NCBI GenBank assembly: GCA_023415205.1 | Contig: JAEZLR010000033.1 | Coordinates: 1-64,000 of the forward strand | DNA length: 64,000 bases | Direction of reading: 5' to 3' | Origin: Bacillota bacterium | GTDB taxonomy: Bacteria > Bacillota > Clostridia > DSM-8532 | In this document: positions 28,132 through 38,428 of the stretch, piece by piece | How the letters are laid out: each line of letters opens with the position of its first letter | Numbering within the stretch: the stretch's first letter is position 1 | Translations under genes and position numbers: made by a program | Notes under the pieces: generated by a model | Told to the model about the DNA's origin: nothing | Database searches by the model: none | What the model saw: only the letters and a program-made list of their open reading frames with translations

Positions 28132-29403
28132 ATGGATATAAAAGATGAAAAGGACGCCATTGTTACAGTTCCCGGCCTTTCGGAAATTAGTAAAAGTTAT
28201 ATGGAGGACTTCCTCGGTGAGATAAGAGAAATTATTGAAGATATAGAGCTTGAACTGGTCAATTTGGAAATGGATCCAGGTAGTATGGATAGCATCAATT
28301 CCATTTATTGCAGCTTTCATACCATCAGAGGCCTTACAGGACTGATTAGTGATGATGTCAGCACAAGAATTGCCATAGCCAGTGAGGAGCTTTTGGAGGC
28401 TGTAAGAAAATACAGTCCCATTGCCTCAAAGAATATTATCAACCTGGTTCTTGACTCTGTGGGGTTCATCAAAAAGTTATGTGCCAGCCAAGGTGTCACC
28501 ACGGACAGTCGCTTGCCCGGGCAGGTGGAACGTCATATTCTTAATATTAAGAAATGCAAGGAGGATATCATTCTCGAAGCACGGCAGCCTCTGGAAAAAG
28601 AGTCACGGATAGGTGAGATTCTTGTTCAGGAAGGCGCTCTGGATCGCTCACAGGTGGAAGATGTCCTAAAAAAGCAGAATAGCCTGTATGGCAAGATGAA
28701 GTTTGGCGAGATTGTGCTCCGTGAGAAAAAGGTAGATGCAGGCGATATTATTAAAGCCATTCGTATGCAGAAGGTTCGTAACACGGGATCAGTGGATCAA
28801 TATGTAAAGATTCCTCTGGAACGCTTGGATCAGATTATCGGCATAATACAGAATGTCAGCACCATTTATGATTCAGTCAAGGATGAAGCGGTGCTTCGGT
28901 TTGGGAGCAATGACGCATTGACTATAGAATCCACAAAGGCCTATCATCTGATCAATGATGTCCGAAGCATATTAAAGGAGCTTCGCATGGTAACGCTTCA
29001 GCAAGCCTTTCAGAAATTAACCCGTTCAGCTTGCTCCATTATTGAGGAAAATCAGTTGGAGGTCATGTTCTCCACCATGGGTGAGAATATCGAGGTGGAC
29101 AAGGAGATTGCTGACCGCATTGCCCTTCCCTTGGGTGATCTGGTAAGGCTTCTTTTGGAAAAGGCCTATACTGAATGTGAAGAAAAAAGTCAAAGAATTG
29201 GAAATATAGAAGTGGTGGCTTACGAGGAAGGAAATGCCATACATATTGATATCACTGGGGATGCCGTAACCGATCTGGAAGATCTCAAGCTGGATCTGCG
29301 CTATATGGATATCGCACAGAAGCTCGGTGCCATGAAGTGCCGCCTGAATGTAGATGATATCAATGGTGAGGGTGTTCGGATAAGTATTGTTCTTCAAAGG
29401 TAA
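28132..29403 (+). CDS. CheA-like Hpt protein lacking a functional ATPase
   Basis: 423 residues from the ATG at 28132, with GGGAGG 9 bases upstream. Domains in order: an Hpt domain with the phospho-acceptor His63 in CSFHTIRGLTGL (as in CheA P1); a ~50-residue segment at about 160-215 with two LGEIL-like halves (IGEILVQEGALD, FGEIVLREKKVD); a CheA-type dimerisation region (VKIPLERLDQIIGIIQNVST); and a C-terminal remnant of the CheA ATPase. There the N-box Asn is missing (LVRLLLEKAYTE instead of HLIRNAxDHG) and no G-box is visible. No CheW-like P5 domain exists. It probably receives or relays phosphate rather than generating it. Function is inferred. Confidence 0.7.
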   Translation: MDIKDEKDAIVTVPGLSEISKSYMEDFLGEIREIIEDIELELVNLEMDPGSMDSINSIYCSFHTIRGLTGLISDDVSTRIAIASEELLEAVRKYSPIASKNIINLVLDSVGFIKKLCASQGVTTDSRLPGQVERHILNIKKCKEDIILEARQPLEKESRIGEILVQEGALDRSQVEDVLKKQNSLYGKMKFGEIVLREKKVDAGDIIKAIRMQKVRNTGSVDQYVKIPLERLDQIIGIIQNVSTIYDSVKDEAVLRFGSNDALTIESTKAYHLINDVRSILKELRMVTLQQAFQKLTRSACSIIEENQLEVMFSTMGENIEVDKEIADRIALPLGDLVRLLLEKAYTECEEKSQRIGNIEVVAYEEGNAIHIDITGDAVTDLEDLKLDLRYMDIAQKLGAMKCRLNVDDINGEGVRISIVLQR

Positions 29404-29438
29404 TTGAAGAATTCATAGAATAAGTGTAAATGAACCAT

Positions 29439-29477
29439 AATACCCGTGAGGCAAGCTCATGGGTATTTGTTTTTTTA
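29439..29477 (+). terminator. Terminator after the CheA-like gene
   Basis: AATACCCGTGAG pairs with CTCATGGGTATT (one wobble) around a 5-base loop, followed by TGTTTTTTT. It separates this gene from the heat-shock operon. Confidence 0.92.
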
Positions 29478-29559
29478 CACCTGAATCAGAATACATCAAA
29501 AGCATATGAAGGGTGTGTTCCAAACACTTTTGCTAAGGCAAGACATTTCCTTCAAAAGC

Positions 29560-29588
29560 TTGACAAATTCATGCAACATGGCTATATT
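29560..29588 (+). promoter_or_regulatory. Promoter of the hrcA heat-shock operon
   Basis: TTGACA (29560-29565), a 17-base spacer, TATATT (29583-29588). A consensus sigma-A type promoter placed directly before the CIRCE operator. Confidence 0.85.
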
Positions 29589-29598
29589 AAAAGTAGTG

Positions 29599-29625
29599 TT
29601 AGCACTCATTGATTGAGAGTGCTAA
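29599..29625. promoter_or_regulatory. CIRCE operator (HrcA binding site)
   Basis: TTAGCACTC, a 9-base spacer, GAGTGCTAA: a perfect match to the CIRCE consensus. It begins about 10 bases after the -10 box, so HrcA bound here would block the start of its own operon. GroEL-assisted HrcA is known to bind this element and release it on heat stress. Confidence 0.97.
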
Positions 29626-29672
29626 CAACAAGAACAATATAGCGGATACGTTAGACAGCGGGAGGTGAAGTC

Positions 29673-30728
29673 ATGGTCTGGGAGAAAGAGCTTAATGAAA
29701 GAAAACGTGCCATTTTGAAATCCATCATTGATGATTATGTTCTGTCGGCACAGCCCGTTGGTTCGAGAACCATCGCCCGGAAGCATGAACTTGGCCTGGG
29801 CTCTGCAACCATTCGTAATGAGATGGCAGATTTGGAGGAATTGGGCTATATCACTCAGCCCCATACCTCAGCGGGACGTATTCCCTCGGATAAAGGGTAT
29901 CGGTTTTATGTGGAAAATCTCATGCAGATCCATAGCCTTGCCCAGGAGGAAATCACTCAGATTAAGAAAGCCATGGATGACCGTATTGAAGAACTTGATC
30001 AGTTGGTTAAAAGGGCGAGTATTATTATTTCCAATATCACGGGCTATACCTCAGTGGTTATGACACCCCAGTTATCCCGGGCCATTATCAAATCTGTTCA
30101 ATTGGTGAATGTGGACGAGAAAAGAATTCTGGTGGTGGTGGTTGCCGGGGGCGGAATTGTACAAAACAGACTCGTCAAGCATGACTGCATCATCAGTGAA
30201 ATGAGCCTTGGAAAGTTAAATCAGGCTCTCAACCTCATAATGGGCGGTAAAACCATAGACCAGATCACCATGCCCATGATGGTGGAGCTCCAGCAGGAGA
30301 TACAGGCGCCTCCAGAAATGATTTTTCCTGTTATGGAGGCTGTGGAGGAATGTGTCAGAAAAATAGAGACAACGGACGTTTATCTGGACGGTATTACTAA
30401 TATATTGAACTATCCCGAATTTAATGATCTTCTAAAGGCTCGGGAGGTTCTGGACTTGTTAAAAGAGGAAGATGTAATAACCACTCTGGTCAGAAGTGCC
30501 GTTCATCATAAGAAGTTTGATTTCAGAATCGGTAGCGAAAACCAAATCAATCAAATGAAAGACCTCAGTGTTATTACAACCGTTTATGGAAGAGAAGGCA
30601 AGGACCTCGGTGCCATCGGTGTCATCGGCCCCACGCGGATGGCCTATGGCAAAGTGGTTTCTGCCATTCAATACATCAGTGAATTACTCAATCGGGAAAT
30701 CGCCAGAATGCTTGGCGATGATACCTGA
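29673..30728 (+). CDS. hrcA: Heat-inducible transcription repressor HrcA
   Basis: 351 residues. The N-terminal winged helix (RAILKSIIDDYVLSAQPVGS, then LGSATIRNEMADLEELGY and the HTSAGRIPSDKGYR signature) is followed by the GAF-like domain and dimerisation domain. It represses the operon via the CIRCE site just upstream. GGGAGGTGA precedes the ATG. First gene of hrcA-grpE-dnaK-dnaJ. Confidence 0.97.
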   Translation: MVWEKELNERKRAILKSIIDDYVLSAQPVGSRTIARKHELGLGSATIRNEMADLEELGYITQPHTSAGRIPSDKGYRFYVENLMQIHSLAQEEITQIKKAMDDRIEELDQLVKRASIIISNITGYTSVVMTPQLSRAIIKSVQLVNVDEKRILVVVVAGGGIVQNRLVKHDCIISEMSLGKLNQALNLIMGGKTIDQITMPMMVELQQEIQAPPEMIFPVMEAVEECVRKIETTDVYLDGITNILNYPEFNDLLKAREVLDLLKEEDVITTLVRSAVHHKKFDFRIGSENQINQMKDLSVITTVYGREGKDLGAIGVIGPTRMAYGKVVSAIQYISELLNREIARMLGDDT

Positions 30729-30753
30729 CATAAGGGAAAGGAAGTAAAGAGAC

Positions 30754-31341
30754 ATGCTTGAAAACCAAGAAACTGAAATAAAGGGAAAGGAAGTCGGCCA
30801 GGAGGAGACCGAGGTTCCAGAGACGAATCAGCCTGAGACGTCTCAGGAGGCCAGCGAACAGAATGCATCGGGCGACGACCTCAAGACTCTTCAGGATCTG
30901 CTTTCCAAAAAAGAAACGGAAATAAAGGAGATGGTGGATCGGATTCAGCGTTTGGGGGCCGAGTACGACAACTTCAGAAAAAGGACACAGAAGGAAAAGG
31001 AAAAAATCTATACGGAGTCCGTTTCTGATGTGGTCGCCAGCTTCCTACCCATTGTTGATAATATGGAACGGGCTTTGAAGGCCGCCGAATCTGAGGAAGG
31101 CAAGGGCTTGAAGGAGGGTGTCACCCTGATTTTCAGGCAACTGTCAGACATATTGGATAAATTGGGCGTAAAACCTATTGAAGCAGTGGGAGGGGTGTTT
31201 AATCCTCAATATCATAATGCTGTCATGCATGTGGAAGACGAAAATTACGAGCACAGTATCATCGTTGAAGAGTTTCAAAAAGGGTACATCTATAAGGATG
31301 AGATCGTTATCCGTCACTCCATGGTTAAAGTGGCGAACTAA
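30754..31341 (+). CDS. grpE: Nucleotide exchange factor GrpE
   Basis: 195 residues. An acidic, Glu/Gln-rich disordered N-terminus (about 1-50) leads into a long coiled coil (SKKETEIKEMVDRIQRLGAE, then YDNFRKRTQKEKE) and the C-terminal beta domain (NPQYHNAVMHVED, GYIYKDEIVIRHSMVKVA). It releases ADP from DnaK. It lies 25 bases after hrcA. Confidence 0.97.
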   Translation: MLENQETEIKGKEVGQEETEVPETNQPETSQEASEQNASGDDLKTLQDLLSKKETEIKEMVDRIQRLGAEYDNFRKRTQKEKEKIYTESVSDVVASFLPIVDNMERALKAAESEEGKGLKEGVTLIFRQLSDILDKLGVKPIEAVGGVFNPQYHNAVMHVEDENYEHSIIVEEFQKGYIYKDEIVIRHSMVKVAN

Positions 31342-31388
31342 AGGACTTTCGCTTTGATCTTAAATATATTGATAGGAGAGTGTTTTAA

Positions 31389-33239
31389 ATGGCAAAAGTA
31401 ATAGGTATAGACCTAGGTACAACCAACTCGTGTGTTGCTGTCATGGAAGGCGGCGAGCCGGTTGTTATTGCAAATGCGGAGGGTAATCGTACCACGCCTT
31501 CCGTTGTGGCTTTTTCAAAGACAGGGGAGAGGCTTGTAGGACAGGTGGCCAAGCGTCAGGCCATCACCAACCCTGAGCGCACCGTTATCTCTATTAAAAG
31601 GGATATGGGTACTGACAGAAAGGTTCTCATAGACGATAAGCATTATACTCCCCAGGAAATTTCGGCTATGGTTTTGCAAAAGCTCAAGGCAGATGCCGAA
31701 GCCTATCTGGGAGAAACCGTCACCCAGGCAGTTATCACTGTTCCGGCTTATTTTTCCGACTCCCAGCGTCAGGCTACCAAGGATGCCGGAAAGATCGCAG
31801 GTCTTGAAGTGTTGAGAATTATCAACGAGCCTACCGCCGCAGCATTGGCTTATGGCTTGGATAAAGAGCATGACCAGAAAATTCTGGTGTTTGACTTGGG
31901 TGGTGGTACCTTCGACGTTTCCCTTCTTGAAATTGGTGACGGGGTCTTCGAGGTTTTGGCTACCCACGGTAATAACCGTCTGGGCGGTGATGACTTTGAC
32001 CAGCGTGTTATTGATTGGCTGGCCGAGGGCTTTAGAAAAGAAAATGGTATTGACCTGAGAAATGATAAAATGGCCATGCAGCGCCTTAAAGAAGCGGCTG
32101 AGAAAGCTAAGATTGAACTTTCGGGGGTCACTCAGTCCAATATTAATCTGCCCTTTATCACCGCTGATGCCACCGGGCCCAAGCATCTTGATATGACGCT
32201 GACCCGTGCAAAATTTGATGAATTGACTGCCGAATTGGTTGAGAAAACCATGGGACCAACAAGACAGGCCCTTTCTGATGCCGGCCTTTCCCCCAATGAA
32301 GTGGATAAGATCCTTCTGGTGGGTGGTTCTTCCCGTATTCCTGCCGTTCAGGAAGCCATCAAGAAATTTATGGGGAAGGAACCCTTTAAGGGGATCAATC
32401 CTGATGAGTGTGTTGCTGTAGGCGCAGCCATTCAGGCGGGTGTTCTCTCCGGTGAGGTCAAGGATCTGCTCCTTCTGGATGTCACACCTCTTTCCTTGGG
32501 TATTGAAACCCTGGGTGGTGTGTTTACCAAGCTGATTGAGAGAAATACCACTATTCCGGCCAAAAAGAGCCAGGTCTTCTCCACCGCTGGAGACGGTCAA
32601 ACCAGCGTGGATATTAAGGTTTATCAGGGTGAACGGGAAATGGCAGCCAATAACAAGCTTTTGGGTAATTTCCAGCTCACGGGTATTCCTCCGGCTCCCC
32701 GTGGTGTTCCTCAGATTGAGGTTACCTTTGATATTGATGCCAACGGTATAGCCCACGTATCAGCCCGGGATATGGGTACTGGAAACGAACAGAAGATCAC
32801 TATTACTGCAAGTACCAACTTAAGTGATTCTGATATTGATAAGGCTGTCAAGGAGGCTGAGAAATACGCTGCTGAGGACAAACAGCGCAAGGAAGCCATT
32901 GAGGTCAGAAATGAAGCCGATTCTATGGTCTATCAAACCGAGAAGACCATGAAGGAGCTGGGCGACAAGTTGGGGAGCGAGGACAAATCCCATATTGAGG
33001 CTGAAATCAACAAAGTGAAGGAAGCCTTGAAGGGAAGCGATAACGCTGCGATTAAACAGGCAACCGAGAGCTTGACTCAAGCCTTCTACGCGGTTTCACA
33101 GAAAATCTACCAGCAGGCAGGCCCTCAGGGTCAGGGCCCCAATGGGGGACCAGGCTTCAACCCCGGCGCAGGTGCAGGCCCTCAGGATAATGTTTATAAT
33201 GCTGACTATAAGGTAGTAGATGAGGACGACAAAAAATAA
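31389..33239 (+). CDS. dnaK: Molecular chaperone DnaK (Hsp70)
   Basis: 616 residues, full length. Nucleotide-binding domain signatures: [28 protein letters not shown], and [15 protein letters not shown]. The substrate-binding domain with [13 protein letters not shown] follows. The C-terminal lid ends in a Gly/Pro/Gln-rich tail (about 575-600) and an acidic end VVDEDDKK. It is ATP-driven and works with GrpE and DnaJ. The 413-residue open frame on the opposite strand is a shadow often seen opposite dnaK. Confidence 0.99.
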   Translation: MAKVIGIDLGTTNSCVAVMEGGEPVVIANAEGNRTTPSVVAFSKTGERLVGQVAKRQAITNPERTVISIKRDMGTDRKVLIDDKHYTPQEISAMVLQKLKADAEAYLGETVTQAVITVPAYFSDSQRQATKDAGKIAGLEVLRIINEPTAAALAYGLDKEHDQKILVFDLGGGTFDVSLLEIGDGVFEVLATHGNNRLGGDDFDQRVIDWLAEGFRKENGIDLRNDKMAMQRLKEAAEKAKIELSGVTQSNINLPFITADATGPKHLDMTLTRAKFDELTAELVEKTMGPTRQALSDAGLSPNEVDKILLVGGSSRIPAVQEAIKKFMGKEPFKGINPDECVAVGAAIQAGVLSGEVKDLLLLDVTPLSLGIETLGGVFTKLIERNTTIPAKKSQVFSTAGDGQTSVDIKVYQGEREMAANNKLLGNFQLTGIPPAPRGVPQIEVTFDIDANGIAHVSARDMGTGNEQKITITASTNLSDSDIDKAVKEAEKYAAEDKQRKEAIEVRNEADSMVYQTEKTMKELGDKLGSEDKSHIEAEINKVKEALKGSDNAAIKQATESLTQAFYAVSQKIYQQAGPQGQGPNGGPGFNPGAGAGPQDNVYNADYKVVDEDDKK

Positions 33240-33278
33240 TGCGCCCGGATATGTTTTGGTAATGAACCTATAGATTCT

Positions 33279-33328
33279 TGAAACGGTATTTGCTTAAGGC
33301 TTAAGGGCTTTAGAGCATCTACCGTTTC
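33279..33328 (+). promoter_or_regulatory. Long hairpin between dnaK and dnaJ
   Basis: GAAACGGTA (33280-33288) pairs with TACCGTTTC (33320-33328), and TGCT pairs with AGCA further in, closing over an inner AAGGC/GGCTT-rich loop. A weak T-run (CGCTTTAATTAA) follows. It may lower dnaJ expression relative to dnaK by partial termination, or protect processed ends of the mRNA. Confidence 0.5.
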
Positions 33329-33366
33329 ACGCTTTAATTAATTTAAACCCAATTGGAGGGCTCAAC

Positions 33367-34503
33367 TTGGCAGAAAAAAGAGACTATTACGAGGTGCTTG
33401 GTGTTTCAAAGAGTTCTCAGCCCGATGAGATAAAAAAAGCCTACAGAAGGCTCGCGAAACAGTACCACCCCGACATTAATCCCGATAACAAGGAAGCCGA
33501 GGCCAAGTTCAAGGAAGTGAATGAGGCTTACAGTGTTTTAAGTGACGAACAGAAACGAAACCAATATGACCGTTTTGGCCATGATGCCTTCAGTGGTGCG
33601 GGAGGATCTGGATTCAGCGGATTTGACGGCTTTGGTTTTGGCGGTTTGGATGATCTTTTTGAGAGCTTTATGGGTGGCGGCTTTGGAAGAAGCCGGTCTA
33701 AAAAAACAGGTCCCCAGCGGGGAAATGATTTACAGTACGCCGTAGAGATAACCTTCGAAGAAGCCGCCTTTGGTGTGAGTAAGGACATTTCTATCTCCAG
33801 GCTTCAGAACTGTACGGTTTGTAGCGGCACTGGGGCCAAGCCTGGAACTACGGTGGAGAATTGTAAACAGTGTCAGGGAACCGGTCAGGTGAAGTATGCC
33901 CAGTCCACCCCCTTTGGACAGTTTGTCAATGTTAAGACCTGTGACGTCTGCCGGGGTGAAGGCAAGATTGTCACCCATCCCTGCGAGTCCTGTCATGGTA
34001 AGGGAAGAGTTTCTAAGAACTCACGCATCAGTTTCAATATTCCCGCCGGCATTGATGAGGGACAGACCATATCCCTCAAGGGAGAGGGAGAGCCCGGCCT
34101 ACGCGGAGGCCCATCCGGTGACCTGTATGTGACCATACATATCCGGCCTCATGCACTTTTCAAGCGCGAAGGTTATGATGTGGTGTGCGATATCCCCATT
34201 TCCTTTACTCAGGCCACCCTGGGTGCAGAAATTGACATCCCCACCATTGACGGCATCATCAAGCATACTATTCCTGAAGGGACACAGACAGCAACGGTGT
34301 TCAAACTAAAAGGAAAAGGGATAAAGCACCTTAGAAACAATAGCCGTGGAGATCAATATATCCGGGTAAATGTGGAAGTCCCCACCAAGCTCTCTCAGAA
34401 ACAGAAGGAACTCCTGCGGCAGTTTGCGGAGATTACCGGGGATGAGGGGTTGGATCAGAAAAAAGGTTTCTTCGACAAGGTTAAGGATTTGTTCAAGGAA
34501 TAA
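33367..34503 (+). CDS. dnaJ: Chaperone DnaJ (Hsp40)
   Basis: 378 residues from a TTG start with GGAGGG 8 bases upstream. J-domain with the HPD motif in YHPDINPD, a Gly/Phe-rich segment (about 75-115), four zinc-finger repeats ([38 protein letters not shown]), and the C-terminal substrate-binding domains. It stimulates the DnaK ATPase and delivers clients. Last heat-shock gene of the operon. Confidence 0.98.
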   Translation: MAEKRDYYEVLGVSKSSQPDEIKKAYRRLAKQYHPDINPDNKEAEAKFKEVNEAYSVLSDEQKRNQYDRFGHDAFSGAGGSGFSGFDGFGFGGLDDLFESFMGGGFGRSRSKKTGPQRGNDLQYAVEITFEEAAFGVSKDISISRLQNCTVCSGTGAKPGTTVENCKQCQGTGQVKYAQSTPFGQFVNVKTCDVCRGEGKIVTHPCESCHGKGRVSKNSRISFNIPAGIDEGQTISLKGEGEPGLRGGPSGDLYVTIHIRPHALFKREGYDVVCDIPISFTQATLGAEIDIPTIDGIIKHTIPEGTQTATVFKLKGKGIKHLRNNSRGDQYIRVNVEVPTKLSQKQKELLRQFAEITGDEGLDQKKGFFDKVKDLFKE

Positions 34504-34541
34504 TTCAACAAGACTAATCTTTAGGTGAAAGCAGGTACTCC

Positions 34542-35474
34542 ATGAAGTGGATCGAGATCGTTGTCACAACCAATCAACAGGCATCGGAAGCCATACATGA
34601 GCTGTTAATGAGCAAAGGGGCCAATGGAACCGAAATGGTGGATTCCATGGCCTTTCGGCAGGTTCTTGAAAACAACCGGTATTTGGACTATGCGGATGAA
34701 GGCTTGATTGAAAGCTATGGAACCGATGTGCTGGTGAAGGCCTATTTCTCTGACGATCGTGATGGGTTGGGCCTTTCAGAGGAAATCAGAATGGCTCTTT
34801 CTGAAATGACCGAGTACATGGATATTAAGCCCGGCATAGTACAATATGCCCTTCGGGATGATGAAGAGTGGAAGGATACCTGGAAGCAGTATTTTAAACC
34901 CTTTAGATTTACTGAGAAAATAGTTATAAAGCCCAGTTGGGAGAGCTATTCTCCCGGTTCGGAGGACATTGTCATCGAGCTTGATCCCGGCATGGCCTTC
35001 GGCACAGGTACCCATGAAACTACACGCATGTGTGCCCTGCTTGGTGAAAAATACTTAAAGCCCGGTGACGAGATTCTTGACCTGGGGTGCGGTACGGCCA
35101 TATTGGCTCTCTCAGCGGTTAAGCTGGGTGCACAGTCGGCTCTGGCTGTAGATATTGACGATGCTGCTGTTAAGGCCGCCCGTCAGAATGTCGAAAATAA
35201 TGGGGAGAGCAGAAAAATTGAGGTCAGACTGGGAGAACTGCACCATATTCCCCGCAGACCCTTTGACGTGATCTTTATCAATATCATTGCAGATATTATC
35301 CTCTCCCTGAAGGATGAGATCGCTTACTATATAGGCCAGGAAACCCGTATTCTTTTATCGGGAATTATCAAGGATCGTAAGGAAGAGGTCATCAAAGCTT
35401 ATACAGACAAGGGCTTCACCCTCCTTGAAGAAATGAACCAGGGAGAATGGGTGGCGATGGTGTTCCATGCATAG
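34542..35474 (+). CDS. prmA: Ribosomal protein L11 methyltransferase PrmA
   Basis: 310 residues. N-terminal L11-recognition domain (MKWIEIVVTTNQQASEAI), then a class I AdoMet methyltransferase: DPGMAFGTGTHETTRMC, DLGCGTAILAL and INIIADIILSL. The usual position after dnaJ and before rsmE is kept. It overlaps rsmE by 8 bases. Confidence 0.95.
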   Translation: MKWIEIVVTTNQQASEAIHELLMSKGANGTEMVDSMAFRQVLENNRYLDYADEGLIESYGTDVLVKAYFSDDRDGLGLSEEIRMALSEMTEYMDIKPGIVQYALRDDEEWKDTWKQYFKPFRFTEKIVIKPSWESYSPGSEDIVIELDPGMAFGTGTHETTRMCALLGEKYLKPGDEILDLGCGTAILALSAVKLGAQSALAVDIDDAAVKAARQNVENNGESRKIEVRLGELHHIPRRPFDVIFINIIADIILSLKDEIAYYIGQETRILLSGIIKDRKEEVIKAYTDKGFTLLEEMNQGEWVAMVFHA

Positions 35475-36213
35475 ATTCTTGGTAGCACCTGAGCAAGTTA
35501 AAGAGGAGACGATTACCCTTGTGGGGGAGGATCTCAAGCATCTGAGCCAGGTATTACGGCTTGGACCGGGAGATATCATTGGTGTTTTTGACGGAAGCGG
35601 CATGGAATATGAGGTAAGGCTAAAGCATGTGGATAAGCATGAGGCTATTGCGGATATCCTTTCCTTTCGAGCCTCCGACACCGAGCCACACCTTAAGGTA
35701 ACCCTTTTTCAAGGGCTCCCCAAGGGTGAAAAAATGGATTGGATTATCCAAAAGGCTGTGGAGCTAGGAGTTTATCAAATAATCCCCGTTATTACCCAGC
35801 GGTCGGTGGTTCAATTAGATCATAAAGAGAGACAGAAAAAAGCGGAACGATGGTCCAGGATTGCAAGAGAAGCAGCAAAACAGTGTGGGAGAGCCTTTGT
35901 ACCACAGGTTCTCGCTCCGTCCAGCCTGGAAGATATTCTGAATCTTCGTGACAACTATGACGCCGCAGTTCTGCTCTATGAAAACGAACAAAAAAAATGT
36001 TTGAAAGAACTACTGATATGTTATACTATTAATAAGATTGGAGAGATTGCGCTGTTTGTAGGCCCTGAAGGGGGTTTTTCCAATCTTGAAGTTGACAAAT
36101 GTCTCCAAAAACGCTTTGAGGTTGCCGGGCTGGGGAAAAGGATTCTTCGTGCAGAGACGGCAGCAATAAGCGGACTCTCCATAATCATGTACGAGATGGG
36201 TGAAATGCAATAA
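35467..36213 (+). CDS. rsmE: 16S rRNA (uracil(1498)-N3)-methyltransferase RsmE
   Basis: 248 residues. N-terminal PUA-like domain starting MHRFLV, then a SPOUT knot domain: QGLPKGEKMDWIIQKAVELG, ITQRSVV, AREAAKQCGR and the AdoMet loop FVGPEGGFSNLE, ending RILRAETAAISGLSI. It methylates U1498 of 16S rRNA. Its TAATG end is shared with the next start codon. Confidence 0.95.
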   Translation: MHRFLVAPEQVKEETITLVGEDLKHLSQVLRLGPGDIIGVFDGSGMEYEVRLKHVDKHEAIADILSFRASDTEPHLKVTLFQGLPKGEKMDWIIQKAVELGVYQIIPVITQRSVVQLDHKERQKKAERWSRIAREAAKQCGRAFVPQVLAPSSLEDILNLRDNYDAAVLLYENEQKKCLKELLICYTINKIGEIALFVGPEGGFSNLEVDKCLQKRFEVAGLGKRILRAETAAISGLSIIMYEMGEMQ

Positions 36214-36590
36214 TGAAAAAAACAACCTTTGTTATCACCGACGATGCGATATTTATGAGAACCCTCTTAAGGAGAATCATCGAGCAATCCGAGGAGTATG
36301 AAGTTTTGGGAGAAGCCTCCAATGGCCGTGAGGCCATCGAAGCTGCACATAAACACCAACCCGATATCCTGACATTGGATATCACCATGCCCGAGATGGA
36401 CGGTATTCAGGCTGTTCCTGAAATTCTTAAGGTCAGTCCTCATACCAAGATTATCATGGTGTCGGCCATGGGGCAGCAGACCATGGTGATAGAAGCCATT
36501 AAGCAGGGTGCCAAGGATTTTGTGGTCAAGCCCTTTGATAAATCCAGGGTTTATCAGTCCATCCGCAATGTTCTTTCCATGGGGAACTAG
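36213..36590 (+). CDS. CheY-like single-domain response regulator
   Basis: 125 residues, receiver domain only. Acidic pair DD near residue 10, phospho-acceptor Asp in LTLDITMPEMDG (about 55), Thr/Ser switch in MVSAMGQQ, and Lys in FVVKPFDKS. This is the CheY form found with CheX/CheC phosphatases, and a CheX gene lies at 3402. It overlaps rsmE by one base, so it is co-transcribed with the rRNA methyltransferases here. Confidence 0.9.
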   Translation: MKKTTFVITDDAIFMRTLLRRIIEQSEEYEVLGEASNGREAIEAAHKHQPDILTLDITMPEMDGIQAVPEILKVSPHTKIIMVSAMGQQTMVIEAIKQGAKDFVVKPFDKSRVYQSIRNVLSMGN

Positions 36591-36623
36591 AGGTTATCAT
36601 AAGAATAAGGAGTAATTGCATCA

Positions 36624-37499
36624 ATGCTCAGGAGTATGACCGGCTTTGGCCATTGTGAATATACGGAAAACGATATCACTTTTACCGTTGAAATGAAAAC
36701 TGTCAATCACCGCTACAGCGATATCTTTTTAAGAATGCCTAAACAATTATCTTCTTTTGAGGACCGTGTTCGCTCCCTTGTTAATAGCAAAATACAGAGA
36801 GGTAAAATTGATATCTACATAACGTACGATAATAAGTCCTCTCAAGCCCAAGAAGTCATTCTGGATGAGAAATTGGCCAAAGCCTATTGCGATGCCCTAA
36901 AGAAAATCGCAGAGGGGCTGGGACTACGGGATGATGTATCGGCCTCAGCCTTGGCCCGGTTCCCGGACATCCTTAAGGTCGAAAAAAAGGACAGTGACGA
37001 TTCTATTGGACAGATACTGGAAAAGGCTATGAATCAGGCCTTGGAAGTGCTTCTGGACATGAGAATAAAGGAAGGCGAAAAACTGAAGGATAGCCTTTTA
37101 GCCAACCTTTCCTCCATTGAGATTTTTATGGGAAGAATTAAGCAGAAAGCCCCCACCGTCGTAAAAGAATATAAAGAAAAGCTTGAGTCCAGGCTATCCG
37201 AACTAATCGATATTCAACGTGTGGATGCTGGGCGTATTGCCACAGAGGTTGCCCTTTTTGCCGATAAATGCAGTGTGGACGAAGAACTGGTCAGATTGGA
37301 AAGTCATATTCACCAAATGAGAGCAATGCTTGATGAGGGAAGTCCCGTAGGCAAGAAAGCGGATTTTCTGATCCAGGAAATGAACCGCGAAGTCAACACT
37401 ATTGGCTCCAAAGCCAGTGATCTTGAAATTACCCGTAATGTTGTTGAGCTTAAAAGTGAAATTGAAAAGCTGCGTGAGCAAATCCAGAATATTGAATGA
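36624..37499 (+). CDS. YicC family endoribonuclease-like protein
   Basis: 291 residues. N-terminal YicC motif [36 protein letters not shown], and the C-terminal DUF1732 region with [27 protein letters not shown] split over about 240-270. E. coli YicC has been reported as an endoribonuclease. Its position before remA-gmk-rpoZ is the standard Bacillota arrangement. Confidence 0.92.
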   Translation: MLRSMTGFGHCEYTENDITFTVEMKTVNHRYSDIFLRMPKQLSSFEDRVRSLVNSKIQRGKIDIYITYDNKSSQAQEVILDEKLAKAYCDALKKIAEGLGLRDDVSASALARFPDILKVEKKDSDDSIGQILEKAMNQALEVLLDMRIKEGEKLKDSLLANLSSIEIFMGRIKQKAPTVVKEYKEKLESRLSELIDIQRVDAGRIATEVALFADKCSVDEELVRLESHIHQMRAMLDEGSPVGKKADFLIQEMNREVNTIGSKASDLEITRNVVELKSEIEKLREQIQNIE

Positions 37500-37513
37500 T
37501 AGGTGGAGGAGCA

Positions 37514-37810
37514 ATGAAGCTGATCAATGTTGGTTTTGGAAATATGGTCTCTGCGGACAAAATTGTGGCCATAGTTAGCCCTGAATCAGCGCCTATTAAG
37601 CGTATCATTCAGGAGGCCCGGGAGAAAAGCGTTCTAATCGATGCAACCTATGGAAGGCGCACAAGAGCAGTAATTATTACTGAGAGCGATCATGTGGTTC
37701 TTTCTGCCCTGCAGCCCGAGACCGTGGCCCATCGCTTTGAGGATAACGATAATGATAACCAGACTGAGAATTTGAATGAATCGGAGCAGGAACAGGAGGA
37801 GAGCGTATGA
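37514..37810 (+). CDS. remA: Extracellular matrix regulator RemA (DUF370)
   Basis: 98 residues from the ATG at 37514, with GGAGG 4-8 bases upstream; the earlier in-frame ATG at 37496 is inside yicC. The core [20 protein letters not shown], then [11 protein letters not shown] and [12 protein letters not shown], is typical of RemA. The protein is a DNA-binding oligomer controlling matrix and osmoprotection genes in Bacillus. An acidic C-terminal tail (about 80-98, [16 protein letters not shown]) is longer than usual. It overlaps gmk by 4 bases. Confidence 0.93.
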   Translation: MKLINVGFGNMVSADKIVAIVSPESAPIKRIIQEAREKSVLIDATYGRRTRAVIITESDHVVLSALQPETVAHRFEDNDNDNQTENLNESEQEQEESV

Positions 37811-38418
37811 AACCTGGCCTGCTTGTTGTTGTTTCTGGACCGGCTGGCGTAGGGAAGGGCTGTGTTGTCCGAAAAATGATGGAGTTGAGCGATTGTGTGG
37901 TGCTGTCAGTTTCAGCCACCTCACGTACACCGCGCCCAACGGAAAACGAAGGGAAGAATTATTTTTTTAAGACAAGGGATCAATTTGAGAACATGATCAA
38001 GAACAATCAACTCATTGAATGGGTTGAGTATTGTGGTAACTATTATGGTACTCCGAGGGATTTTGTTGAAAGCGAAATTGCAAAGGGCCATGTGGTCATT
38101 CTTGAGATAGAAGTGGAGGGTGCGTTGAATGTCAGGCGATTGTTTCCCGAGAGCATCCTGTGCTTTATTCTCCCTCCCACCTATGAAGAGCTTGAGCAAA
38201 GGCTCAGGGGAAGGGGCACCGAAGATGAGGAAACCATTCGTAACAGGCTTCAGCGTGCCAAGGAAGAGTTTATGTATATTAAGCAATATGACTACATCAT
38301 ATTAAATGATACTGTTGAAGCGGCAGCTCAACGCTTCGTTAATATAGTTGAATCTGAACAGATGAAAACTCATCGAAACAATGAAATGATTGAAAAGTAT
38401 AAAAACATTAAGGAGTGA
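37807..38418 (+). CDS. gmk: Guanylate kinase
   Basis: 203 residues. P-loop GPAGVGKGC, where GPSGVGKGT is usual. GMP-binding region [26 protein letters not shown], and the lid with [17 protein letters not shown]. It phosphorylates GMP to GDP. It starts inside the end of remA and is followed by rpoZ. Confidence 0.96.
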   Translation: MKPGLLVVVSGPAGVGKGCVVRKMMELSDCVVLSVSATSRTPRPTENEGKNYFFKTRDQFENMIKNNQLIEWVEYCGNYYGTPRDFVESEIAKGHVVILEIEVEGALNVRRLFPESILCFILPPTYEELEQRLRGRGTEDEETIRNRLQRAKEEFMYIKQYDYIILNDTVEAAAQRFVNIVESEQMKTHRNNEMIEKYKNIKE

Positions 38419-38428
38419 AATAGAAGGT

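Noticed and set aside
31515..32756. 413-codon open frame on the minus strand opposite dnaK
   Set aside because: Long antisense frames opposite dnaK are a known composition artefact; it has no ribosome site and no recognisable domain.
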